From: Vibrio rotiferianus CAIM 577 = LMG 21460
GTDB taxonomy: Bacteria; Pseudomonadota; Gammaproteobacteria; Enterobacterales; Vibrionaceae
Direction of reading: 5' to 3'
Length of the DNA stretch: 64,000 nt
Assembly (NCBI RefSeq): GCF_002741985.1
Contig: NZ_APHW01000111.1
Location: 62,001 to 126,000, forward strand
Shown: in pieces, positions 38,429 through 48,124 of the stretch
How the letters are laid out: every line of letters begins with the position of its first letter
Numbering within the stretch: the stretch's first letter is position 1
Notes under the pieces: model-generated
The model's database searches: none
The model's input: only the letters and a program-made list of their open reading frames with translations
What the model was told of the DNA's origin: nothing
Translations under genes and position numbers: made by a program

Positions 38429-41400
38429 CTAGCTTTGCGCACTTTCGTTACCGACAGTATTTGATGACTGTGATTTGAACTTACCAATCAAACGACCAAA
38501 GAATCGCTTCACAATGCGGAAGATGTTTTTAATGTCTTCTAACATCAGGTACAAACACGGTACCAAAATCAAGGTAAGGACAGTTGCAAATAGAACGGCA
38601 AAACCAAGTGCTACTGCCATAGGGATAACAAAACGAGCCTGCAAACTGGTTTCAAACATGATAGGTAGAACACCTGCGAAGGTGGTAATCGACGTCAACG
38701 TTATCGCTCGAAAACGTGCGCAACCAGCTTCAACGACCGCCTGCTTAATACTCATGCCTTTTTCTCGCACTTGGTTAACGTAATCCGTCATCACCAACGA
38801 ATCATTGATAACAACACCCGCTGCCGCGATCAAACCAAACGTCGACATCATACTGATGTCCATATCCAGCCAGAAATGCCCCCAAATCGCACCCGTTAAG
38901 CTAAACGGAATCACCGACATAACGATCAGCGGTTGTGTGTAACTCTTCAGCGGCACAGCGAGCAAGATGTATACGATGATCATGCCTGCAATAAAGAACA
39001 TGATTTGCTCATTACGTTGCGCTGCCTGCTCTTCGATGTCACCACCCAATTCCGTTTTCACACTTGGGAAGGCTTTCTTCATATCCGGCAGAATGTTATC
39101 GTCGATAACCTTCACTACTTCTTGCGGCTCAACCAACTCCTCATCAATTGAACCATACACATACACAGTTTGATAACCACCCTCTCGACGAATGCTGCTT
39201 ACCCCTGGTTGCTCACTAATCTTCACCACATCACCAAGCATGACCTTTTTGCCTGCTGGCGTCGTGATCACTGCATAGCGTAAAGAAGAGAACGCTTCAC
39301 GAGTAAGTTGCGGGTAACGCACCATAACTTTGATTTCTTCACCGTCACGGATAATACGCTGCGCTTCACCACCATAGAAGCTATCACCCACTTGCTCTGC
39401 GACCATGGTGAGATCCAAGCCCAAGTCATAAGCGACAGGAGCAAGGGATAACAACACTTCTTTACTACCAGAATCGATAGAAGAGGAGATATCGTACAGA
39501 CCTTCTTCTTGCTGTAAGCGACCAATCAAGTAGCGACCCGCTTCATTTAGTTCGTTAATGTCCGAACCAAATAGTAGGTAACCAAACTCATCACGGTCAC
39601 CGCCTCCCGCACTTTGCTCACGGATCTTAAAGCTCTTCATGCCCGGAATCACAGGCATGGCTTCACGCCAACGGCGAGCAAGCTCAAAGGTATTGAATGG
39701 GCGTAGCTCTTCATCCACGAGTGGCACGAGAATACGACCTTCAGTACGGCTACGGTTATAAGAAAGCACGTCACGAATCATCCCCTGACCATGTTCATCA
39801 ATGATCTGGTTTTCGATGTCTTGCATTACTCCTTCAATGGTTTTTAACGCATTGATGGTTTGCTCACTCGATACCGTGTCATTCATCTCAATCGTGATCG
39901 CAGGGTAATCCGTTGGTACTTTCGGGTTTGGAATTACGCGCACGTAGTTCGAACTCACTAAAGAAGCGCTGATCAATAGTAGGCCACAGAAGAAGGCGAA
40001 CACCGTCCAGCGCCAATGTGTACAAGCTTTGACAAAGCTACGGTATGGACCATTTACAAAACCAAAGAAACGCTTGTTGAAGCCATCACGCCAACCACCT
40101 GGCTTGATAGGTGTGAAATTGGTGTGTGCCAAGTGCGCCGGAAGAATCAGCTTAGATTCAATCAGGCTAAAGATAAGACACAGAATTACCACACCCGCAA
40201 TGCCATAGAAAAATGCACTATCAATACCGCTTGAGAGTAGGAATGGGGCAAATACCGCAATCGTGGTTAACACACCAAAGGTAGCAGGTGTCGCAACGCG
40301 CTTAACACCCGTCACAACGTTCTCAACACCACCGCCCTTTTCTTCAATCTCACTGTAGGCACTTTCTCCGGTCACGATGGCGTCATCCACCACGATACCG
40401 AGCACCATAATAAAGGCGAATAAGGAAACAATGTTCACTGTGATACCCAGCATTGGCATCATCATCACAGCACCTAAGAAACACACTGGCAGCCCCAGCA
40501 TTACCCACATTGCCAATCGGAAACGAAGGAACACCGTCAACATGATAGCAACTAGCGCAGCACCTTGAAGCAGGTTTTTCAGCATCATGTCGAGACGACC
40601 ATTGAGGTAATAGGTCATATCAACCAACACCTTGAGCTGAATGTCGTCAGGTAGGGTTTTGTTCTTCGCTTCGATGAAGTTGCGAACCGATTCGGCAACT
40701 GGAATGATGTTTTGATCACGCGTGGCTTGAACCGCCATGTAGATTGCGTTTTGGCCCGAGTATTCGAAGTAACGATCTTCTTCTGTGAAGCCGTCTTTAA
40801 TCGTTGCTATGTCTTGTAGGAGTACCTTCGCGCCATTCGCCCCAAGCTTGACTGGGATATTGCGGAACTCATCACCATGGTAGTACTGGTTCTCAATACG
40901 TACCGCGATCATACCTGCGTTGGTTTTTACTTCACCAGCAGAATAGTTCGCAGAATAACGACGAATCGCATTACTCACATCATTTAGAGTCAGGTCATAT
41001 TTACGTAAAACGAGTGGATCAACTTCAATCGCAATCTCTTCTTCAGGCGCGTTTAGATCCACCAGCATGACGTTTTTCAGCTGTAGTAACTCATCTTCAA
41101 CTTGCTTGGCGATGGGCTTGAGCTCTTCTAGTGGTCTGTCACCCACCAGTCCCATCTCGATTACTTCTTGTCGCCATTCCACCTGATAGACATTAATTGG
41201 CTCCATGCCCGCTGGTAGATTGGATAAAGTGTCTACCCGCTGCTTAACATCATCCAGAACGCGCTTTATGTCTGCATTCACGTCAATTTCAATTGACACA
41301 TAAGCACTGCCCCGGGAGGCTCGTGCAACGGTCTTTTTAATACCAGTAACGTCTTTGATCGATTCTTCGACTTTGACCAGAATACTCTCTTCAATCTCTT

Positions 41401-41587
41401 GAGGAGACGCACCAGGGTAAGCAGCCCGGATATTGATGTAGTTAATTTCAACGTTCGGAAACATCTGACGTTGAATAAACATAAAACTCACGATACCCAT
41501 GACGATGATGAACATCATCATTAGGTTCGCAGCAACAGAGTTATTGGCAAAATAGGCAATAATGCCCTTTTGTTGATTATCTTCCAT
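38429..41587 (-). CDS. RND efflux inner-membrane permease
   Basis: 1052 residues, an AcrB-superfamily permease. N-terminal YFANNSVAANLMMMFIIVMG, YPGASPQEIEESIL and the intact proton-relay pair in GIVVDDAIVTGES are present, and the second half has AAAGVVINDSLVMTDYV. The C-terminal tail is basic and Ser-rich. It follows the adaptor by 13 bp. There is no outer-membrane partner gene. The operon is probably driven by the sigma-54-like module at 43034. Confidence 0.92.
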   Translation of the reverse strand: MEDNQQKGIIAYFANNSVAANLMMMFIIVMGIVSFMFIQRQMFPNVEINYINIRAAYPGASPQEIEESILVKVEESIKDVTGIKKTVARASRGSAYVSIEIDVNADIKRVLDDVKQRVDTLSNLPAGMEPINVYQVEWRQEVIEMGLVGDRPLEELKPIAKQVEDELLQLKNVMLVDLNAPEEEIAIEVDPLVLRKYDLTLNDVSNAIRRYSANYSAGEVKTNAGMIAVRIENQYYHGDEFRNIPVKLGANGAKVLLQDIATIKDGFTEEDRYFEYSGQNAIYMAVQATRDQNIIPVAESVRNFIEAKNKTLPDDIQLKVLVDMTYYLNGRLDMMLKNLLQGAALVAIMLTVFLRFRLAMWVMLGLPVCFLGAVMMMPMLGITVNIVSLFAFIMVLGIVVDDAIVTGESAYSEIEEKGGGVENVVTGVKRVATPATFGVLTTIAVFAPFLLSSGIDSAFFYGIAGVVILCLIFSLIESKLILPAHLAHTNFTPIKPGGWRDGFNKRFFGFVNGPYRSFVKACTHWRWTVFAFFCGLLLISASLVSSNYVRVIPNPKVPTDYPAITIEMNDTVSSEQTINALKTIEGVMQDIENQIIDEHGQGMIRDVLSYNRSRTEGRILVPLVDEELRPFNTFELARRWREAMPVIPGMKSFKIREQSAGGGDRDEFGYLLFGSDINELNEAGRYLIGRLQQEEGLYDISSSIDSGSKEVLLSLAPVAYDLGLDLTMVAEQVGDSFYGGEAQRIIRDGEEIKVMVRYPQLTREAFSSLRYAVITTPAGKKVMLGDVVKISEQPGVSSIRREGGYQTVYVYGSIDEELVEPQEVVKVIDDNILPDMKKAFPSVKTELGGDIEEQAAQRNEQIMFFIAGMIIVYILLAVPLKSYTQPLIVMSVIPFSLTGAIWGHFWLDMDISMMSTFGLIAAAGVVINDSLVMTDYVNQVREKGMSIKQAVVEAGCARFRAITLTSITTFAGVLPIMFETSLQARFVIPMAVALGFAVLFATVLTLILVPCLYLMLEDIKNIFRIVKRFFGRLIGKFKSQSSNTVGNESAQS

Positions 41588-41600
41588 GATCGACCCCTAC

Positions 41601-42758
41601 TTACTGTACGACGGTTTCGGAGTCGTCATTCTTTTTTGCGACTTGGACAGCCATGCCTTTTTGCGGATACTCAGGCAGAGTCAGTACAAGCTTATCGGAT
41701 TGTTCCAAACCTTCACCCACGAGTAAGAACTCCCCTTCAGCACGGAGCACATTTACCGTTCTCGGTTGCAGTTCATTTTCACCGTTCACAACCCAAACTG
41801 TGCGGTTCTTCACCAGTTCTTGAGGAAGACGGTAAATGTGTTTGAGCTCTTTACCGGTAAAGCTCACTTCAACATACGAACCAAACTTAATCGGTGGCTG
41901 ATTGTTGTCTAGGCCATATGGGTCTCTAACTTGGATCACCATGTTGATCATGCGCGTCGCACTATCGATCATGCCAAGATCTCGGACAACCTTACCTTCA
42001 CGAGTAGTAGAGAGAATCCCTTGTTGGGTCACCGTAGCATGCAGCTCTTTCAATGATTCAGGTAAGAACGCACTGTCAAAGCCCGCGATAGGCACATGAA
42101 TCTCTGCCACTTCGATATTGTTCAACGTTGCAACGCGAGAACCTGAAGAGACAAACTGCCCGACCCCAATTTCACGCTCAACCACTAGCGCATCATAAGG
42201 CGCCACTACCTTGCAGTTTTCTAGATCGCGTTTGGCTCGTTTCAACGCAGCTTGAGCCGATTTAACTTGCGCTTGCGCACTAAGTACTTGCGGCTTACGT
42301 AGGTAAAGATCGGTCACTTGCTTGTCGCTTAGTTTCTTCGCCTGACGCTTTGCCACTTCCGCTTTTGCCTGTTCTTCAATCAGCGAAGCACGCGCACTCG
42401 CTAGTCCCGCTTCAGCTTGTAGAACAGCCGCCTCGTAGTTATCACTCTCTATCGTGAAAAGAACCTCACCACGCTTAACAATACCACCCGTTACGAAGTT
42501 TGGATGCCAACTCACCACCTCACCGCTAACTTGAGCAGCTAGGTGTGTCTTTTCAAACGGAACCATTTCGCCATGGCTAGTAATGACAACTTTATGATCG
42601 GTAGGAAAGAGTGAAGATATTTGTACTGTCGGTTCACTGATGGTGTCTTTGATTGACTCTTTTTCCGGCGCCGTTGCAGCGATTGCGGCATAACCCGCAT
42701 AAGAGCCACCAATGACAGCGAAAGGTAAAAGCCAACGTAATACTGGTTTTGCTAACAT
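41601..42758 (-). CDS. RND efflux periplasmic adaptor
   Basis: 385 residues with an uncleaved or signal-like N-terminus (WLLPFAVIGGSYAGYAAIAA). HlyD-type barrel-sandwich halves (SGEVVSWHPNFVTGGIVKRGEVLFTI and CKVVAPYDALVVEREIGVGQ) flank an alpha-helical hairpin. It begins the two-gene operon with the permease downstream. An AAAAAGGAT ribosome site precedes the start. About 260 bp separate it from the sigma-54-like promoter candidate, so a long leader or a second promoter is implied. Confidence 0.88.
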   Translation of the reverse strand: MLAKPVLRWLLPFAVIGGSYAGYAAIAATAPEKESIKDTISEPTVQISSLFPTDHKVVITSHGEMVPFEKTHLAAQVSGEVVSWHPNFVTGGIVKRGEVLFTIESDNYEAAVLQAEAGLASARASLIEEQAKAEVAKRQAKKLSDKQVTDLYLRKPQVLSAQAQVKSAQAALKRAKRDLENCKVVAPYDALVVEREIGVGQFVSSGSRVATLNNIEVAEIHVPIAGFDSAFLPESLKELHATVTQQGILSTTREGKVVRDLGMIDSATRMINMVIQVRDPYGLDNNQPPIKFGSYVEVSFTGKELKHIYRLPQELVKNRTVWVVNGENELQPRTVNVLRAEGEFLLVGEGLEQSDKLVLTLPEYPQKGMAVQVAKKNDDSETVVQ

Positions 42759-43343
42759 CGAAAATCCTTTTTATTTTTGTATTCTTCCATTTGTCCCCAT
42801 TAGGCCTTGCCTTAAAGCCAAGTTAAAAAGCCAATTGCTCAATAACTTTGCTACCTACTCCCCGCGGACAAACAGTGAGGTTTTGCATCTGAAATAGACA
42901 ACTTTATAAGAGAGCCGTGCTTGCGTTGTTTTTGCAAATATCCATCACAAGTAAACTATCCATGGCAAGTTAATAAAATTAACAAAAAGTTAACCATCTT
43001 CGCAAGTTACAGCCTCTCTCGCTCACTCTTTATACGCAATGAGCATGCCAAAGCATTAACCATTAAATATCAATAACTTACTTTAAAAGTGTTATTTTTC
43101 ACAGTTCAGTGTTGGCAATAACCACCAGATATTAGTGATATTGACCAATTACACCGAAAACATCACCCAAAAACATGATATTGTCCGCCCGAATAATATC
43201 GCTTCCAAAATGGCTATCATCCAAACCGGACTCAGTGGTCTATTGAAAAATCTGCGACTTTGCGACAAGCATGCACGTTACTAGTCTTTGAAGCTTGATA
43301 TATAATCAAAGGGTTGCGTCGTGTATTAACAAGGAAGTGTGTA
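42759..43343. promoter_or_regulatory. Long divergent intergenic region
   Basis: 585 bp between the RND adaptor (-) and the ClsC-like gene (+). It holds the second sigma-54-like module (43034-43080) facing the RND operon, and a plain TATATAAT-type sequence near 43299 suited to the plus-strand gene. No ORF with a ribosome site was found; a long untranslated leader or an RNA could lie at 42773-43020. Confidence 0.5.
43034..43080 (-). promoter_or_regulatory. Sigma-54-like promoter module, copy 2
   Basis: On the minus strand TTGGCATGCTCATTGCGT (43034-43051) fits the -24/-12 consensus very well, with GG and GC ten bases apart. Eleven bases upstream is the same box as in copy 1, read on plus as TTAAATATCAATAACTTA (43063-43080), 17 of 18 bases identical. 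Shared TTTCACA and CAGTGTT elements follow further upstream in both copies. Confidence 0.6.
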
Positions 43344-44861
43344 TTGCTACGTTATCTCTCTAAAGCCTTACTTGTCTCTATGCTTGTCCTGATCTCAGCA
43401 TGTTCGTCGATCCAGCCAAGAGATCCCAGTGAGAAGTCCACCAGCTTTCAGTTTGGCTACCAAGCAGACTCCGCACTGGCTGAATTTTTTGAAAGCTACG
43501 ATAAAGATCCTGATTCAGACACTGCTTTCTATCCTCTCAATCAAGGGAATGATGCGCTTTTGGCTAGAATCGCACTGATTGAATCTGCAGAGAAAAGCAT
43601 AGATCTGCAGTACTATATTTATCGCAGTGACGAGACTAGCCAACTTATCACTTGGCGTTTATATGAAGCCGCTCAGCGTGGTGTCCGAGTTCGTTTATTA
43701 TTAGATGACATGCAAAAACGTAATGATGCAGGTATGGCGGAGCTGAACGCTCATCCAAACATAGAGATTCGTCTATTCAATCCCCATCATTATCGCGATG
43801 CCCGAGTCTTTGCCTTCGCAAGCGATTTCGGTCGATTAAATCGACGCATGCATAACAAATCTCTAATTTCAGATAGCGTCTCTGCCATAGTGGGCGGCAG
43901 AAACATTGGTAATGAGTACTTCTCTTTTGAATCCAATGTAGAGTTTGGGGATTTTGATGTGATGCTATTTGGTGAAGTAGTCACACAAACAGCAGACCAA
44001 TTTGACCTTTACTGGAATAGCCTTTACGCCGTTCCAATGGAATGGATTGTCCCAAACTCCAACAAAGTCGATGATGACGAAATTCAAACCCAAGTTAAAA
44101 AGCTGGGGTTAGAAGCGAAGTTCTCAACCGGTCGGTATAACTTCAAAAAGTTGGATCTGTACGAAAAACTACAACAGGGTCAACTGAAATTGTATTGGGG
44201 TCAAGGTGATGTCTGGTTTGACTTACCCGATAAAATCGAAACTCAAGAAAGCCAACTTGTTGCCAACTTAAGTGAGCTATTAGAAAGCGTTGAAGATTCG
44301 TTTGTACTGATTTCCCCTTACTTTGTACCAACAGAATCGGGAACCAAAGCACTTGTCAAAGCAGCGAAGCGCGGCATTGATATCACTATTGTGACAAACA
44401 GCTTAGCATCTAACGATGTCTTTGCCGTTCATGGTTGGTATGCAAAATATCGTGAAGATCTCGTCAAAGCAGGCATTAAACTGTGGGAGGTCAAAGCAAG
44501 TGCGAACATCAAAAGTAAGTGGAGCTTAACGGGTAGCAGTCGAGCAAGTCTACACGCCAAAGCCATGATGATCGATGGTAAAACCTTATTTGTCGGTTCG
44601 ATGAACTGGGATCCTCGCTCTGCAGAGCTCAACACCGAAATGGCTGTGGTTATAGAGCAACCAGAGTACGTACAGAAATCTCTAGCACTATTGCCTGAGC
44701 AACTCAAAGAAAGTGCTTATCAAATAGCCATTAAAGATGGTGATATCGCATGGCTAGATAAAGAGACTGGCGAAGAATTCAATTCAGAACCAGAAGCGAG
44801 TGTGTGGCGAAAAATGGGCGCTTGGTTTTCGGGAATTCTTCCAATCGAAGACCAACTTTAA
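43344..44861 (+). CDS. ClsC-like phospholipase D-family lipoprotein
   Basis: 505 residues from a TTG at 43344, chosen because AAGGAAG lies at the right distance. It opens a lipoprotein signal (LVLISAC). Two HKD motifs are intact: HNKSLISD followed by GGRNIGNEY, and HAKAMMID followed by GSMNWDPRS. Overall resemblance is to E. coli cardiolipin synthase C (ClsC). It probably makes cardiolipin or related phospholipids at the cell envelope. No partner gene like ymdB was seen, and the lipobox is a difference from ClsC. An earlier TTG at 43314 is possible. Confidence 0.82.
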   Translation: MLRYLSKALLVSMLVLISACSSIQPRDPSEKSTSFQFGYQADSALAEFFESYDKDPDSDTAFYPLNQGNDALLARIALIESAEKSIDLQYYIYRSDETSQLITWRLYEAAQRGVRVRLLLDDMQKRNDAGMAELNAHPNIEIRLFNPHHYRDARVFAFASDFGRLNRRMHNKSLISDSVSAIVGGRNIGNEYFSFESNVEFGDFDVMLFGEVVTQTADQFDLYWNSLYAVPMEWIVPNSNKVDDDEIQTQVKKLGLEAKFSTGRYNFKKLDLYEKLQQGQLKLYWGQGDVWFDLPDKIETQESQLVANLSELLESVEDSFVLISPYFVPTESGTKALVKAAKRGIDITIVTNSLASNDVFAVHGWYAKYREDLVKAGIKLWEVKASANIKSKWSLTGSSRASLHAKAMMIDGKTLFVGSMNWDPRSAELNTEMAVVIEQPEYVQKSLALLPEQLKESAYQIAIKDGDIAWLDKETGEEFNSEPEASVWRKMGAWFSGILPIEDQL

Positions 44862-44925
44862 GTCACTCACACTATGGTAAATTAAAAGTTCTTTACTCGA
44901 AGAAATTGGTTAACCTTTGAAAAAT

Positions 44926-44960
44926 CAAAGCGCTATTCATGGTTGAGTAGCGTTTTTTAT
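44926..44960 (+). terminator. Probable terminator after the ClsC-like gene
   Basis: AGCGCTA and TAGCGTT-type arms pair imperfectly across a loop of about ten bases, followed by six T. Confidence 0.5.
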
Positions 44961-44978
44961 AACTAGAAAGGAATCGCA

Positions 44979-45566
44979 ATGTCAGTAACATGGAACGAAT
45001 ACTATCAGAAGGTTGCGAGCCAACCTCACCGACCAAACGTAGAACGAGCCGCCAATCTGCTTACGCTCAACAACAAAATCGCCATTGATGCAGGATGCGG
45101 TATCGGTCGAGATTCCAACTATCTTCTCAAACAAGGCTTTACCGTTTACGCGTTTGACACTCATCAAGATGCGGTGGAAACTTGCTTGACGCGTTTCGAA
45201 GGCAATCCTAACTTTTCCATATCGCAGTCTTGCTTTAGTGATTTTCATTACCCGCAATGCAGCTTGTTCATTGCCAGTGCCAGCTTGTTCTTTTGCCCTA
45301 GCGAACGCTTCGAAAGCGTGTGGCAGAGAATCAACGAAACATTACCGCCGGGTGGTGTATTTTGCGGGGATTTGCTGGGGATTCGCGATTCTTGGGTTGG
45401 CGCAAACACGCATCCAAATATCAGTGCCTTTTCTAAGGAAGAAGTCGAAGCATTATTTGAGGATTACGAGATCGTCCACTTTTATGAGAGGGATGAAGAT
45501 GGCAGCACAGCCGTTGGTAGTACAAAGCATTGGCATATGTTCAGCATCACTGCAATTAAACGTTAG
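44979..45566 (+). CDS. Class I SAM-dependent methyltransferase
   Basis: 195 residues, with AAAGGAA before the start. Motif I is IDAGCGIGRDSNYLL, and the acidic end of the second strand is VYAFDTH. The size and the order of motifs resemble small TehB/TPMT-like methyltransferases, which act on small molecules such as tellurite or thiols. The substrate is unknown. The GNAT gene follows after 21 bp, probably cotranscribed. Confidence 0.82.
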   Translation: MSVTWNEYYQKVASQPHRPNVERAANLLTLNNKIAIDAGCGIGRDSNYLLKQGFTVYAFDTHQDAVETCLTRFEGNPNFSISQSCFSDFHYPQCSLFIASASLFFCPSERFESVWQRINETLPPGGVFCGDLLGIRDSWVGANTHPNISAFSKEEVEALFEDYEIVHFYERDEDGSTAVGSTKHWHMFSITAIKR

Positions 45567-45587
45567 TGCATTATAACAAGGAGCGTT

Positions 45588-46151
45588 ATGTACCATTTTC
45601 AAGGTGTCACATTAAGAAGAGCGATTCCGGAAGAAGCAAAGGCACTTTATCAGTTGATCACTGAAGATGAACGATGGGCTGAGTTCAATGGCCCTTACTT
45701 TCCATATCAGACACCAACACTAGAGGGCTTTCGCAACAACACCTTACAACGACTGATGAAAGGCGAAGACATGTTGTTGATTGAGTTCGAGGGCAAACCC
45801 GTCGGCTCTGTCAGTTGGTATTGGGAATGTGAAAGCACACGTTGGTTAGAAGCAGGCATCGTCATCTACGATTCCAACTACTGGAACAAAGGGCTGGGCT
45901 TTTGCGCGCTAGTGCCTTGGATAAGCCACATATTTGATACTCAAGAAATCGAACGAGTCGGGTTAACAACCTGGTCGGGTAATCCAAGAATGATGCGCTG
46001 TGCTGAAAAGCTTGGCATGCAGCAAGAAGCTCGCATTCGTAAGGTACGCTATTACCAAGGCGAATACTACGACTCGATCAAATACGGTGTATTAAGAGAA
46101 GAGTGGCAAACTCTTATCCAGCAACTGTATAGTCAAGAACAGTTAGCTTAA
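45588..46151 (+). CDS. GNAT-family acetyltransferase (RimJ/RimL type)
   Basis: 187 residues, with AAGGAG before the start. It opens FQGVTLRRAIPEEAKALYQL and has the acetyl-CoA region GIVIYDSNYWNKGLGFCAL and the late motif VGLTTWSGNPRMMRCAEKLGMQQEARIR, all typical of RimJ/RimL-like N-acetyltransferases acting on proteins or small amines. The substrate is not evident. It is the second gene of a pair with the methyltransferase and ends at a strong terminator. Confidence 0.87.
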   Translation: MYHFQGVTLRRAIPEEAKALYQLITEDERWAEFNGPYFPYQTPTLEGFRNNTLQRLMKGEDMLLIEFEGKPVGSVSWYWECESTRWLEAGIVIYDSNYWNKGLGFCALVPWISHIFDTQEIERVGLTTWSGNPRMMRCAEKLGMQQEARIRKVRYYQGEYYDSIKYGVLREEWQTLIQQLYSQEQLA

Positions 46152-46167
46152 GTCATTGTGCATAAAA

Positions 46168-46201
46168 GAAAAGGCTTGGCAATGCTCCAAGCCTTTTTTA
46201 T
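46168..46201. terminator. Bidirectional terminator
   Basis: AAAGGCTTGG (46170-46179) and CCAAGCCTTT (46187-46196), a perfect 10-bp stem followed by T. It separates the GNAT gene (+) from the ASCH gene (-). Confidence 0.85.
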
Positions 46202-46206
46202 CAGGT

Positions 46207-46692
46207 TCATGTCAATTTCGGATAAACCACTTCAAACCGCTCTAGCAGCAATAATCGCTGCTCGTGCCACTCAATGCCTAACTCATCACACTCGGCTTTG
46301 AAAAACCGAGTGTGTGCGTCTCGCCACCAAGCCATGGTGCGGTCACCTTCCCCTTCTGCGTGACCAAACTCCTCACTCACGTCTGCATATCGACAAGAAC
46401 TAACATCCGTGATTCGAATGATGCACACAGGTTCACCATCCCAGTTTGTCACAACTTGTAAATGACCTACTCGCGGCGTTACTTCTCCCTGTTCGCTATA
46501 CCAAAGTTCCATGCTGCAAGATGCGGTTTTCTGACCAATTCTTACCAACTCAGCACAATTGTTAGCGTTGTACTCATCTGCACAGTAGTAATCCGCACTC
46601 ACTGACGGGATTGCGTCTTTTTCTTGCTGAGACAGTGTTTGAAGGTATTGTTCGAGGTAGGCTTGTGATTTTGCGTCCATATTGCTTGCCAT
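46207..46692 (-). CDS. ASCH-domain protein
   Basis: 161 residues from the ATG at 46692, preferred because GGAAACC precedes it; the open frame extends 20 codons further without a ribosome site. Residues about 30-155 match the ASCH fold: ELVRIGQKTASCSMELWYSEQGE, GEPVCIIRITDVSSCRY, then DRTMAWWRDAHTRFF. ASCH proteins are related to PUA domains and are thought to bind RNA or act on modified nucleosides. It is divergent from the TPR gene, with 167 bp between. Confidence 0.75.
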   Translation of the reverse strand: MASNMDAKSQAYLEQYLQTLSQQEKDAIPSVSADYYCADEYNANNCAELVRIGQKTASCSMELWYSEQGEVTPRVGHLQVVTNWDGEPVCIIRITDVSSCRYADVSEEFGHAEGEGDRTMAWWRDAHTRFFKAECDELGIEWHEQRLLLLERFEVVYPKLT

Positions 46693-46859
46693 TGGTTTCC
46701 AGTGGAGAAGAGAGTATCTATTCACCACAAAAAGAGCAACGCAAAAGCACATCAGAACACTTTATAAAACAATCATTTTTCATGAGTTTTTTGCTAAACC
46801 TTACCTCTATTTGCTATGGTTTCAGAGATTCATCCATTCTCGACGCAAAAGGACGTTTT

Positions 46860-47711
46860 ATGCGCTTAATCATCGGCATCTTCTTCGCTGCTCTGCTCTC
46901 TTTTCCAACTTTAGCATCAGAAGAAACGTACTCAGAGTCCGACCTTTTAGATCGACCTCTGATGGAGCGTTATATCCTCGATGAGCTGAAGTCACTGCGT
47001 CAGGAACAACAAGATCTAGAACGACGTATGATTGTCGAGATCACTGATCGCGAGTTAACAGTGGCCGACAAATCATTAAACTACGCGAATGTCACCGTCA
47101 CGTACTTCTTCTACATCATTGCTGGTGTTGCCTCGCTCATCGCCTTTGTAGGTTGGCAATCACTACGAGAATTTAAACACAACACCAAAGAGATGGCAGA
47201 CAAGCGATTAGAAAAAATAGCCCAAGAGTACGAGAAGAAATTTTTAGCATTAGAACGCGACTTAAAGCGTAAGACTCGCATTATCAGCGAAAACAATAAA
47301 GAGATTGAGAAGATCAACGAAATCCACAACTTATGGTTACGTGCACAGAGTTCACAAACGCCTGAGCAGCGTATCGATATTTACGATGAAATTTTGCTCG
47401 TTCGTCCAGGTGATTTAGAAGCGCTAACTTACAAAGCGGATGCGGCCATGGAGATCAAAGAGTATCACTGGGCATTGAGCCTCTGTAACCGCGTACTTGA
47501 AGTGGATGACACCAACGGTCCAGCCTTGTATCAACGAGCTTGTGCATACTCTCGTTTAGGGATTGAAGAACAAGCAATTGAAGACTTAGAGCGTGCGATT
47601 GATACCAGCCCTTCCATTCGCGATCTGTTAGCGGAAGAACAAGATCTCGAACTGCTTCACGGCAATGAGCGCTTTGAGCAGCTCTTAGCAAGCAGCACGT
47701 CTGAGTCTTAA
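46860..47711 (+). CDS. Exported or membrane TPR protein
   Basis: 283 residues from the ATG at 46860, which follows AAAAGGA and opens a signal peptide (MRLIIGIFFAALLSFPTLAS); a longer frame upstream overlaps the ASCH gene and is not used. A membrane helix (about 80-105, YFFYIIAGVASLIAFVGW) is followed by a long charged coiled coil (about 106-165) and two tetratricopeptide repeats (EALTYKADAAMEIKEYHWAL, PALYQRACAYSRLGIEEQAI). It is a probable scaffold. The DUF2391 gene starts two bases after it. Confidence 0.75.
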   Translation: MRLIIGIFFAALLSFPTLASEETYSESDLLDRPLMERYILDELKSLRQEQQDLERRMIVEITDRELTVADKSLNYANVTVTYFFYIIAGVASLIAFVGWQSLREFKHNTKEMADKRLEKIAQEYEKKFLALERDLKRKTRIISENNKEIEKINEIHNLWLRAQSSQTPEQRIDIYDEILLVRPGDLEALTYKADAAMEIKEYHWALSLCNRVLEVDDTNGPALYQRACAYSRLGIEEQAIEDLERAIDTSPSIRDLLAEEQDLELLHGNERFEQLLASSTSES

Positions 47712-47713
47712 GC

Positions 47714-48109
47714 ATGAGCAGCCACTTTAACCTCGAAGATGCCAGCCAAGTTTTGGTTGGCGCTTTTGCTCTCGCAGTCCCAATTTCTTTCTCGGAAGAA
47801 GCTTGGCGCTTAGGTGAAAGCTTACCAATGGTGAATTTGCTGATGCTATTCAGCCTGTCGGTGCTCTTCTTGGGTTTTTTCGCTTACCAAAGCGTATTTC
47901 AAAGTAACATAAAAACGCGGGTTGCCGTGTTCATCTTTCGTGTTGTGATTGCTTACTTCATTGCCGCAGTGGTGGTTGCTTTAGTACTTTTCTGCATCAA
48001 CAAACTTCCTTTATTCACCGACCCACTAATCGCCCTAAAACGGGTGGTTGTGATTACCATGCCCGCTTCAATGGGCGCGATTGTGGTGGATAGCTTCGAT
48101 AAGGAATAA
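47714..48109 (+). CDS. DUF2391-family inner-membrane protein
   Basis: 131 residues with three or four membrane helices. The motif VGAFALAVPISFSEEAW with conserved acidic residues and the ending TMPASMGAIVVDSF match the DUF2391 (TIGR02587-type) family of unknown function. It starts two bases after the TPR gene stop codon, so the two are cotranscribed and may form one membrane complex. Confidence 0.75.
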   Translation: MSSHFNLEDASQVLVGAFALAVPISFSEEAWRLGESLPMVNLLMLFSLSVLFLGFFAYQSVFQSNIKTRVAVFIFRVVIAYFIAAVVVALVLFCINKLPLFTDPLIALKRVVVITMPASMGAIVVDSFDKE

Positions 48110-48124
48110 CTGGCTCAGCAGTTG

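Noticed and set aside
38475-40568. Several plus-strand ORFs of 60-100 codons opposite the third RND permease
   Set aside because: Antisense shadows of a confident gene.
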